Part shown: one piece after another, positions 7,481-13,355 of the stretch | How positions within the stretch are numbered: the stretch's first letter is position 1 | How the letters are laid out: each line of letters opens with the position of its first letter | Assembly (NCBI GenBank): GCA_028723145.1 | Contig: JAQYFM010000095.1 | Location: 1-17,736 of the forward strand | Source of the DNA: Spirochaetales bacterium | Lineage (GTDB): Bacteria > Spirochaetota > Spirochaetia > Sphaerochaetales > Sphaerochaetaceae | Direction of reading: 5' to 3' | Length of the DNA: 17,736 bases | Notes under the pieces: model-generated | Seen by the model: only the letters and a program-made list of their open reading frames with translations | What the model was told of the DNA's origin: nothing | Database searches by the model: none | Translations under genes and position numbers: made by a program

Positions 7481-8014
7481 TTATTTATCCTCCTTAACAA
7501 AAAATAATTTAACATGGTTGTAAATTGCTTCAAGCTCAAAAATAACCATTGCAAAACCTGCAAGAGGTACTGGGAAGTACATCCAGAAACGGCTTAACCA
7601 AGGAAGTGAAACGTAGAAGCCTCTGCTACCAAGAGTTGAAGTATATCTCCAACCAACAAATAACATGATAAAGCCAAGAGCAAGAACTGCAATATCAGCA
7701 ATAATATCAAGAATTCTTAGAGCTGTTTTTGGAATATATCTATCAAATGCAGTCATTCTGATGTGTGCGCCACGTCTAATAGAAAGGGCAGCAGAAAGTA
7801 CAGCCATATAAGACATACAAGTAAGAACAACTTCTTCTGTCCATGCTGGGTCAGTTAAGAATGGAATATATGGACCTAATAGTCTACCTGCTACTGCATA
7901 AGATGTAATAAGAATATCAGCAATGAGCAAAAGTTTACAAATGATTAATACAATTTTGTAAGTCCAGTCATATGCAGGTTTAATCTTATCCATCGTTTCA
8001 AAGAATTTAGGCAT
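7481..8014 (-). CDS. dctQ: TRAP transporter small permease subunit (DctQ family)
   Basis: This 177-residue membrane protein has about four hydrophobic segments. The TDPAWTEEVVL stretch (54-64), followed by SYMAVLSAALSIRRGAHIRM, is the conserved core of DctQ proteins. It scaffolds the large subunit DctM in the inner membrane. It is preceded by an AGGAGA ribosome site and lies downstream of a GC-rich hairpin that separates it from dctP. It ends exactly where dctM begins. Confidence 0.94.
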   Translation of the reverse strand: MPKFFETMDKIKPAYDWTYKIVLIICKLLLIADILITSYAVAGRLLGPYIPFLTDPAWTEEVVLTCMSYMAVLSAALSIRRGAHIRMTAFDRYIPKTALRILDIIADIAVLALGFIMLFVGWRYTSTLGSRGFYVSLPWLSRFWMYFPVPLAGFAMVIFELEAIYNHVKLFFVKEDK

Positions 8015-8040
8015 AAAATTATCTCCTGTTTAATCTAATA

Positions 8041-8066
8041 CAGGCGCGGGTGATTCTCCGCGCCTG
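8041..8066 (-). terminator. GC-rich intercistronic hairpin between dctP and dctQ
   Basis: A perfect 9-bp inverted repeat (CAGGCGCGG and CCGCGCCTG) with an 8-nt loop stands out in AT-rich DNA. It lies 23 nt after the dctP stop and 26 nt before the dctQ start. On neither strand is it followed by a T-run, so it is more likely an mRNA-stabilising or partial-attenuation element that raises dctP product over the permease subunits than a complete terminator. Confidence 0.72.
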
Positions 8067-8089
8067 AGAATTAATAAAGAAATTAAAGA

Positions 8090-9106
8090 CTATTTGAGAT
8101 CCTTAATCTTCTGGTAGAGAGCTGCATTAGACTTTGTCTGCTCTGTGATAACCTTTTCACAAGCCTTTGCCCATGGAGTCTTATCTGCAACTTCTACTAC
8201 GTTACAACCTTCAGCCTTGAGGAGGTCGAGAACTTCATTTTCTTTAGCTTCAGAAATCTGAGCATTGTAAGCCTGTGTAAGTCTACCAGCTTCCATGATA
8301 GCATTTCTCTGTTCGTCGTTAAGCTTGTTCCATGCTGTATCTGTGATAACTGCCTGGATAGCACCAAGTGTGTGACCATCGAGGATGAGAGTATTTGCTA
8401 CTTCTGGGAATGCATTAGATCTGTAGTTAGCAATTGGCTGTTCAGCACCATCAACAACACCTGTCTGTAAAGCTGAATAGAGTTCACCAAATGATACTAC
8501 TGTAGGAGAAGCACCAAGTCCCTGAACCATACCGTTCATAACTGGGTCGTTAGATACACGAATCTTTAAGCCTTTGAAGTCTGCAATGCCCTTAACTGGC
8601 TTAACTGTAAAGAAGTGTCTGAAACCTTCTTCACCATAGAAGATACCTCTGAGTGGAAGACCAATTTCCTGTGGCTCATTGAGGAATTCTGAAGCAAGAT
8701 CTGAATTAGCAAAGTTCCAGAAGTGCTCTCTTGATTCAAATGTAAATGGGATTGAGAGAAGCTTTGACTTCTGTGCACCATAGCTTGTTAGTGCGAATGC
8801 TGAAATTCTTGAAATATCTACAGAAGTACCGCCACCAACCATTGAATCGAGAACGTCGTTTTCACTTCCGAGAACACCAGCTGCCTGGATATCGATGATA
8901 ACAGAACCATTTGTAAGTCTTTCAACCTGTTCCTTGAAGTACTGAGCTGTCATACCTACGATAGAATCGAGTGGGTTTACTTCAGCATAAACAAGTTTAA
9001 CTGGACCAGACTGCTTAGCAGCACCAGTTGATTCATTAGAACCATTAGCGAAAACACTTGTCATTGCGACAAGAGCGATGAGTAATACAGCTAAAAACTT
9101 TTTCAT
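8090..9106 (-). CDS. dctP: TRAP transporter substrate-binding protein (DctP family)
   Basis: The 338-residue periplasmic receptor delivers ligand to DctQM. Residues 1-20 are a signal peptide (MKKF, hydrophobic core, VFA) cut before Asn21; there is no lipobox Cys, so it should be soluble. The conserved LGSENDVLDSMVGG stretch (79-92) and FKGLKIRV (177-184) are present, the latter with Arg183 at the site that normally salt-bridges the substrate carboxylate. GFRHFF (161-166) supplies a second conserved Arg163. An AAGGAG site precedes the start. It is the first gene of the TRAP transport unit and lies downstream of the sensor-regulator trio, which includes a paralogous DctP-like lipoprotein. Confidence 0.96.
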   Translation of the reverse strand: MKKFLAVLLIALVAMTSVFANGSNESTGAAKQSGPVKLVYAEVNPLDSIVGMTAQYFKEQVERLTNGSVIIDIQAAGVLGSENDVLDSMVGGGTSVDISRISAFALTSYGAQKSKLLSIPFTFESREHFWNFANSDLASEFLNEPQEIGLPLRGIFYGEEGFRHFFTVKPVKGIADFKGLKIRVSNDPVMNGMVQGLGASPTVVSFGELYSALQTGVVDGAEQPIANYRSNAFPEVANTLILDGHTLGAIQAVITDTAWNKLNDEQRNAIMEAGRLTQAYNAQISEAKENEVLDLLKAEGCNVVEVADKTPWAKACEKVITEQTKSNAALYQKIKDLK

Positions 9107-9166
9107 TATTTAACTCCTTGCTGTGTGATTAAAGAAAGATAGGTAATTAATTCCTTCCCCCTTTTT

Positions 9167-9230
9167 ATAATACCTTAAAGCACCCAAACTCACAGCGCAA
9201 GAGAAAATTGAAAATTTGAAAAGATTCAAA
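9167..9230 (-). promoter_or_regulatory. Putative activator-dependent dctP promoter with TTTTC repeats
   Basis: On the minus strand a -10 candidate TATTAT (9172-9167) has no recognisable -35: the position 17 nt upstream reads CTGTGA (9195-9190). Just upstream (9203-9230), GAAAA on the plus strand (TTTTC on the minus strand) recurs at 9203, 9210 and 9218. A poor -35 with upstream repeats is what a promoter requiring an activator would look like, and the AraC-type response regulator encoded upstream is the obvious candidate. The low sequence complexity limits confidence. Confidence 0.35.
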
Positions 9231-9248
9231 AAAAATGTAAAATTACAT
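9228..9248 (-). terminator. Weak terminator overlapping the sensor lipoprotein stop codon
   Basis: The inverted repeat ATGTAA-AA-TTACAT (9235-9248) contains the stop codon of the lipoprotein gene and is followed on the minus strand by seven T. The stem is only AT-rich and its loop is minimal, so read-through toward dctP is plausible. Confidence 0.35.
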
Positions 9249-10232
9249 ATCTTGAATAGCTTTGATAATTTGTTTTTCCTTTTCTGTTCTATTTTCATAT
9301 AATGAAGAAATTTGCTTTCGATAATATGACTTCTCTTCCTCAGTTACTTCCGTAAGTATTACCCCTTGCTCTTTCATCTTTTTTAGGGCATCCTCTTCTG
9401 CTTTCTTCCAAAGATCTCTTTCATATATAGCACTTTCTTTAGCACATTGCTTAATAATATCTATATAAGAAGGATTAATAGAATTAATCTTTTCGAAAGT
9501 TTTTTTGCTCATTACTTGTAGCTCAGGAATTCTAATATGTTCATCAAGGAGCATGTATTTAGCGACTTCACTATGCCCCATAGAAACGTATGATGGGAAA
9601 TTATTCTCAGCCCCATTAATTTTTAATGTTTGAAGAGAAGAATAAACATCACTATAAGGTATTTGAACAGCATTTGCACCAATTACGGATACTACAGCAC
9701 TCATAAAATCTGATTCCTGTACTCGTATTACTCTATCCTTTAAATCAGAAATACTATTTGCTTTAGTAATTGTATAGAAATTTCTAGCACCTGCATCAAA
9801 CCAAGAAAGCCCTTCAATTTCACTATCTTCAGTAAGAGTTAAAAAGTAATTTCCTATTTCACCATCTAAAACTTTCCACATATGCTCTGAATCACGATAG
9901 AGAAAAGGTAGTTCTAATACCTCAAATTCATTTAAATAAGAAGCAAAGGTACCAAGAGAAAATCTTGAAAAATCAATACCTCCAAATATTACTTGCTTTA
10001 ATACCTCATTTTCATTTCCAAGAGTTCCATCTGGATAAATAATAATCTTTATTTTACCTTGAGTGCGATCTGAAACTAACTCAGAAAACTTAATTGCTGC
10101 TTGGGTAGTAGGATAATTAGATGCCTGGTTATCAGCATAACGTAAGATTAATTCAGGCTTTGTATTATCCTCGTTACTTTTATTACATGATGGAAATAGA
10201 ACAAGAACCAACATTAAGAGGATATAAATCAT
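9243..10232 (-). CDS. DctP-like periplasmic binding lipoprotein, likely accessory sensor
   Basis: The 329-residue protein is a homologue of the DctP receptor: LGNENEVLKQVIFGG (71-85) aligns with the same stretch of dctP, GARNFYT (148-154) with GFRHFF, and Arg170 with the ligand-binding Arg183. The N-terminus is a short hydrophobic segment ending in LFPSC, a relaxed lipobox with Cys16, suggesting a lipid anchor. Oddly, residues 1-15 contain no Lys or Arg, and an in-frame stop just upstream excludes a longer start. It overlaps the response regulator stop by 4 nt (ATGA), so it is coupled to the regulators rather than to the transporter. A sensing role, presenting ligand to the kinase, is an inference; the alternative is a second receptor for the same TRAP permease. 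Confidence 0.87.
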   Translation of the reverse strand: MIYILLMLVLVLFPSCNKSNEDNTKPELILRYADNQASNYPTTQAAIKFSELVSDRTQGKIKIIIYPDGTLGNENEVLKQVIFGGIDFSRFSLGTFASYLNEFEVLELPFLYRDSEHMWKVLDGEIGNYFLTLTEDSEIEGLSWFDAGARNFYTITKANSISDLKDRVIRVQESDFMSAVVSVIGANAVQIPYSDVYSSLQTLKINGAENNFPSYVSMGHSEVAKYMLLDEHIRIPELQVMSKKTFEKINSINPSYIDIIKQCAKESAIYERDLWKKAEEDALKKMKEQGVILTEVTEEEKSYYRKQISSLYENRTEKEKQIIKAIQDM

Positions 10233-10999
10233 ATATTATTCCTCTTTTGACTTTTTCTATATTCTGTAGGAGTTAATCCTGTACGTTTTTTAAATGCACG
10301 TGTGAAATACCCTGCAGAATCATAACCAACTAAGGAGGCTATTTCAGAAGCTCCCTTCAATGGATCTGTTAGGTATTCTTTTGCAGCATTAATACGCAAA
10401 TCAGTAAGATAATCTAAGAAATTAATTCCTGATTCCTTTTTAAATAATGCTGAAAAGTATGTAGGATTTAAATTAACCATTTCAGCAACTGAATCGAGAG
10501 AGATATCAACTCTCATATAGTTATGCTGTAAATATCTTCTAACCTTCTGAACCAAGATATTTTCTTTTTCTATATCTTTATTTTCAGTATTTATTTGACT
10601 TACTACTTGAGTTAACTGCTTTTGTGTTTCCACTTGGTCCATAGCAACCTTAACTGCACGAATTAAATCATTTTTATCTACAGGCTTTAAAATATAATCT
10701 GAAGCACCAAGTTTTAATGCTTCCTGAGCATATGAAAATAATGGAAAGGCTGTGATAAAAATAATTTTTACATCTTTCTTTTGTTCAAGAATTAGCTTTG
10801 CAGCCTCCAAGCCAGAAATACCAGGCATTTCGATATCAAGAAGAACGATATCAGCCTCTGCAATAATGGCCATAGTTGCGGCTTGCCTTCCATTTTCAAC
10901 AACTCGTAAATCTACTTGAACTCCAAAAGATTGTTTAAGATATTGAGATAACATCTCTCTTTCAGCTTTTTCATCATCAGCGACAACTATCCTAAACAT
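10229..10999 (-). CDS. AraC-type response regulator (YesN family)
   Basis: The 256-residue protein combines an N-terminal receiver domain (about 1-120) and a C-terminal AraC/XylS DNA-binding domain (about 148-250). Receiver residues are complete: acidic Asp8 and Asp9, phospho-acceptor Asp55 in the LLDIEMPG block, Thr83 and Lys105. The DNA-binding part has two helix-turn-helix units, SLDSVAEMVNLNPTYFSALFKK and the more conserved ASEIASLVGYDSAGYFTRAF, plus the family ending GLTPTEYR. It should be phosphorylated by the kinase encoded immediately upstream, which its gene overlaps by 8 nt. The likely target is the dctPQM promoter just downstream. A GGAGG ribosome site lies inside the end of the kinase gene. 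Confidence 0.95.
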   Translation of the reverse strand: MFRIVVADDEKAEREMLSQYLKQSFGVQVDLRVVENGRQAATMAIIAEADIVLLDIEMPGISGLEAAKLILEQKKDVKIIFITAFPLFSYAQEALKLGASDYILKPVDKNDLIRAVKVAMDQVETQKQLTQVVSQINTENKDIEKENILVQKVRRYLQHNYMRVDISLDSVAEMVNLNPTYFSALFKKESGINFLDYLTDLRINAAKEYLTDPLKGASEIASLVGYDSAGYFTRAFKKRTGLTPTEYRKSQKRNNI

Positions 11000-12494
11000 T
11001 TTTTGCCTCCGTATTTTTTATTATCAATTCAATATCAGTACCTTTATTCAATTCAGATTTAACACTCATACTACCATTATCACCAAGTCTTAATCTTGCT
11101 GCTACATTATATAGTCCTAAATGTTCACCGCTTGCAGAATGTTCTGAAATCCTATTTTCTATCAATTTTAATTCATCAGAACTCATTCCTAAGCCATTAT
11201 CATGAACAATTATTTTAATTCCACTTTCAAAAGGCTCCACATAAATATCGACGCATCCACCTTGTTCTAATGGTAAAATTCCATATTTAAAGCTATTTTC
11301 GACTAAAGGTTGTAAGATGAATGATGGAACATAAGTTTCAGTTACATCTATCTCATCATCAATATGCCAGAAAAGCAACAATCTATCACCAAAGCGCTCA
11401 TGATAAAGTATGTAATATTCATTAACTATTTTTATTTCTGATGATAAAGGTGCATAAAAATCATTACTTGCAAGTGAATACCTAAAAAGATTACTAAGAC
11501 TAATTAATAAACGTTCAGTTTTTACAGCCTTCTCCTGTCGTGAACTATAAATGGTTAAATTTAATGTGTTGAAAAGAAAGTGAGGATTAATTTGACTTCT
11601 AAGCTTTTGAAGCTGTTCCCGCTCCAATATTGATTCAAATTCAATTGCCTCATTTTCTTTTTCTTTAAGCTCAATCTCCATTTTGTGTTTATCTTCAAGA
11701 ACATTAACAAGATTTTTCATTGATCTTTTCATCTCGTTAAATACAACAGCAAGGTTTTCTATCTCTGCAGATCCCTTTATTTCAACATCAGGACAATCAA
11801 GATTACCTTCTGAAATAGCCTTTGCAGACTTAGAAAACAAATCCATTGAACTAATAATTTGAATAAAATCATGAACAACAAAGCAACCAAAAAAAATCAT
11901 AATGATAATTGCTAAAGTTTGAAGTTTTTCTAATTCATCATTTAATAATCCTAGAGATGTGTAGAGCTTACTACTATTATTAATTAATACTTCAAGAAGC
12001 TCTCTTGCATATTGTGCAAGGAAAATACCACAATCCTTCATTTTTTCATAGTATAAATTTGTTGCAGCTGGAGTAGATCCTATTAATTGAAGATTAACTA
12101 TTTGTTCAAATAAATCGGAAAAACTTTTAGTTGTTGTAATCATTGCTTCAAATAGGACATACTCTTCCTCTCCAAAATTATTTTTGAGGTATTCAAATGT
12201 TTTCAGCTTTGAATCAGAGTAATTAACAAACTCATTTTTTTTCATCAAAAGTTCAGATAAATCACCATAATCCCATCTATATGAAGCTAAATAATGATTT
12301 ATCTCCTCCAACTTTGATAGGTATTCTGATAACGCCTGAACATCATTTCCTCTATCCATCATTGGAGACAGAATCTCATTGTTTCTTACCTGCGATAGCG
12401 ATAATTGAAGTAATAGAGAGAACATAAAGACAATTAAAAAGACAAACATCCTAATAACAGATGAATACTTTTTACTCTTTCTTTCTCTTTTCAT
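10992..12494 (-). CDS. Sensor histidine kinase (YesM/LytS-type, HisKA_5 family)
   Basis: The 500-residue membrane kinase has a transmembrane helix at about 13-35, an extracytoplasmic domain at about 36-190 that looks mostly helical, a second helix at about 193-215, a HAMP-like linker to about 268 and a charged coiled coil (about 266-297). The catalytic core follows, with phospho-acceptor His305 in INPHFLFN, the N-box QPLVENSFKYG (395-405, Asn400), the G1 box DNGLGM (432-437) and the G2-like HLGLYN (458-463). All key residues are present. It heads a three-gene overlapping set with the regulator and a DctP-like lipoprotein, so its ectodomain may read the ligand state of that lipoprotein. The ATG lacks a ribosome site. 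Confidence 0.95.
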   Translation of the reverse strand: MKRERKSKKYSSVIRMFVFLIVFMFSLLLQLSLSQVRNNEILSPMMDRGNDVQALSEYLSKLEEINHYLASYRWDYGDLSELLMKKNEFVNYSDSKLKTFEYLKNNFGEEEYVLFEAMITTTKSFSDLFEQIVNLQLIGSTPAATNLYYEKMKDCGIFLAQYARELLEVLINNSSKLYTSLGLLNDELEKLQTLAIIIMIFFGCFVVHDFIQIISSMDLFSKSAKAISEGNLDCPDVEIKGSAEIENLAVVFNEMKRSMKNLVNVLEDKHKMEIELKEKENEAIEFESILEREQLQKLRSQINPHFLFNTLNLTIYSSRQEKAVKTERLLISLSNLFRYSLASNDFYAPLSSEIKIVNEYYILYHERFGDRLLLFWHIDDEIDVTETYVPSFILQPLVENSFKYGILPLEQGGCVDIYVEPFESGIKIIVHDNGLGMSSDELKLIENRISEHSASGEHLGLYNVAARLRLGDNGSMSVKSELNKGTDIELIIKNTEAKNV

Positions 12495-12503
12495 ATTTAA
12501 AAA

Positions 12504-12531
12504 ATTATCATGGCTTATTAAACCTTTTCAA
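12504..12531 (-). promoter_or_regulatory. Putative kinase operon promoter
   Basis: On the minus strand TTGAAA (12531-12526) and GATAAT (12509-12504) are separated by 16 nt, a good sigma-70-type pair. The -10 ends 9 nt before the kinase ATG at 12494, so the mRNA would start within about three nucleotides of the ATG and be essentially leaderless; no Shine-Dalgarno sequence is present. The -35 shares bases with the divergent promoter of the YcxB-like gene. Confidence 0.5.
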
Positions 12532-12559
12532 GCTTTATCCTTTCATTTATATTATTGCT
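12525..12559 (+). promoter_or_regulatory. Putative promoter of the YcxB-like gene for a leaderless mRNA
   Basis: TTTTCA (12525-12530) and TATATT (12548-12553) are 17 nt apart, and the -10 ends exactly 6 nt before the ATG at 12560. No ribosome-binding site is seen. The -35 occupies the same bases as the -35 of the divergent kinase promoter (12526-12531), so one polymerase would exclude the other. Confidence 0.45.
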
Positions 12560-13081
12560 ATGAAAATTAGTTGTAATATAAGTGAAAAAATATTTAGAGA
12601 TTTTACAATTTTTAATATCCTTAAACGATTAAAATACTGGAAAAGTCCAGTAATCTTTGCATCAATATTAACACTCTCAGCTATAATATGCTTTGTAATG
12701 AAAACTGTTGATGGAGCAGTTTTGCTTGGTTCTGTTTTGTTAATAGTCGGACTAGGCGTTCCTGCTGTTTACTTTATCTCATTTTTCTTATCATTAAATA
12801 AACAAGTAAAAATGCAAAACTTAAACCCACCAAGATGTGCGTATACTATAGACATACTAGATAAAGATGATGGTATTTTTGTTTCTAATGAAAAGGAACA
12901 AGTAACATATCGCTATAAACAAGTTTACCATATCTACCTTACAAAGGAGTGCCTTTACCTATTTATGACTCCTCAAAGAGCTTTCCTTTTACCATATAAT
13001 GATATGAAAGATTATATGGATAACGTTATTTTTATATTAGAAAAGAGAACTAAAAACAAAATTACAGACTTAAGAAAATAA
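12560..13081 (+). CDS. YcxB-like membrane protein
   Basis: With the chosen start (MKISCNISEK) the protein has 173 residues. Two hydrophobic segments (about 31-48 and 51-78) form a helical hairpin; the C-terminal half is soluble and resembles the YcxB-like domain, with the recognisable order of a strand-rich block, YRYKQVYHIYLTKECLYLF and a following FLLPYND segment. The function of the family is unknown. A longer in-frame start at 12461 would lie inside the divergent kinase gene and lacks a promoter or ribosome site, so it was rejected. The neighbours give no clear functional link: the gene is divergent from the sensor kinase and upstream of nrdD, from which it is separated by 274 nt. Confidence 0.72.
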   Translation: MKISCNISEKIFRDFTIFNILKRLKYWKSPVIFASILTLSAIICFVMKTVDGAVLLGSVLLIVGLGVPAVYFISFFLSLNKQVKMQNLNPPRCAYTIDILDKDDGIFVSNEKEQVTYRYKQVYHIYLTKECLYLFMTPQRAFLLPYNDMKDYMDNVIFILEKRTKNKITDLRK

Positions 13082-13094
13082 AACGACACTACAA

Positions 13095-13127
13095 AGAATT
13101 TTTACAAAAATTTTTCTTTTTTTCTTA
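13095..13127 (+). terminator. Weak AT-stem terminator after the YcxB-like gene
   Basis: An AT-only inverted repeat (AATTTTT and AAAAATT, 13098-13113) is followed by a long T-rich run to about 13127. The stem is weak and its loop is short, but the T-tract and position after the stop codon fit an intrinsic terminator. Confidence 0.4.
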
Positions 13128-13140
13128 TTTACTGTCAAGT

Positions 13141-13176
13141 TCAACAATTATTGAGTTATCAACAAGTTTTCAACAT
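13141..13176 (+). repeat. Three TCAACA repeats upstream of nrdD
   Basis: TTCAACA occurs at 13141-13147 and 13170-13176, and ATCAACA at 13159-13165, all on the plus strand. The middle copy sits in TTATCAACA, one mismatch from the DnaA-box consensus TTATCCACA, and the last in TTTTCAACA. They could bind DnaA or an unidentified regulator of nrdD; chance is not excluded in AT-rich DNA. Confidence 0.35.
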
Positions 13177-13201
13177 TATTTTGTCTATCTAGAAGTTCTA
13201 A

Positions 13202-13231
13202 TTTTCCCTATTAAAGTTATATAACTATAAT
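13202..13231 (+). promoter_or_regulatory. Candidate distal nrdD promoter
   Basis: A perfect TATAAT at 13226-13231 has a poor -35 (TTTTCC, 13202-13207) 18 nt upstream. Transcription from here would begin near 13238, putting the NrdR box at about +12 to +28, a sensible place for repression. It would give an nrdD leader of about 118 nt. Confidence 0.35.
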
Positions 13232-13248
13232 AGCCCTGTATTTTATAC

Positions 13249-13266
13249 AACACTAGATATAGTGTT
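13249..13266. promoter_or_regulatory. NrdR box (ribonucleotide reductase repressor site)
   Basis: The core ACACTAGATATAGTGT (13250-13265) fits the known NrdR consensus ACACWATATATWGTGT with one difference. With its flanks it forms a perfect 7-bp inverted repeat (AACACTA and TAGTGTT) around a 4-nt centre. NrdR boxes normally occur in pairs about 31 bp apart; the only possible partner seen downstream (13280-13295) is degenerate. The position about 90 bp before nrdD strongly supports the assignment. No nrdR gene is in the window. Confidence 0.85.
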
Positions 13267-13306
13267 AGTTTATCCTTACCCACTCTTAGTATGGTATATT
13301 TTCCAC

Positions 13307-13335
13307 TTGCTTATTCAAAAAACCTATGCTATGGT
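13307..13335 (+). promoter_or_regulatory. Putative proximal nrdD promoter
   Basis: TTGCTT (13307-13312) and TATGGT (13330-13335) are 17 nt apart, and the -10 is extended (TGC directly before it). Transcription would start near 13342, giving a short leader that includes the GAGG ribosome site at 13347-13350. Confidence 0.45.
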
Positions 13336-13355
13336 TGACAGTGTCCGAGGTTAAA

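Noticed and set aside
9110..9298. Minus-strand 62-residue open frame between dctP and the lipoprotein
   Set aside because: It lies out of frame in the lipoprotein gene and the AT-rich promoter region, with Lys/Phe-rich low-complexity composition and no ribosome site.
10229..10999. Possibility that the regulator controls the ABC importer instead of the TRAP genes
   Set aside because: The ABC operon is separate, more than 4 kb away, with terminators between, and no shared site with the dctP region was seen.
12461..12559. N-terminal extension of the YcxB-like protein by 33 residues
   Set aside because: It would overlap the 5' end of the divergent kinase gene, crosses the proposed promoter and has no ribosome site; Met at 12560 fits promoter spacing and the start of recognisable sequence.
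13326..13355. Ten-residue upstream extension of NrdD
   Set aside because: NrdD proteins start with an MKVIKRNG-like sequence, a GAGG site precedes 13356, and the upstream ATG overlaps the likely -10 region.
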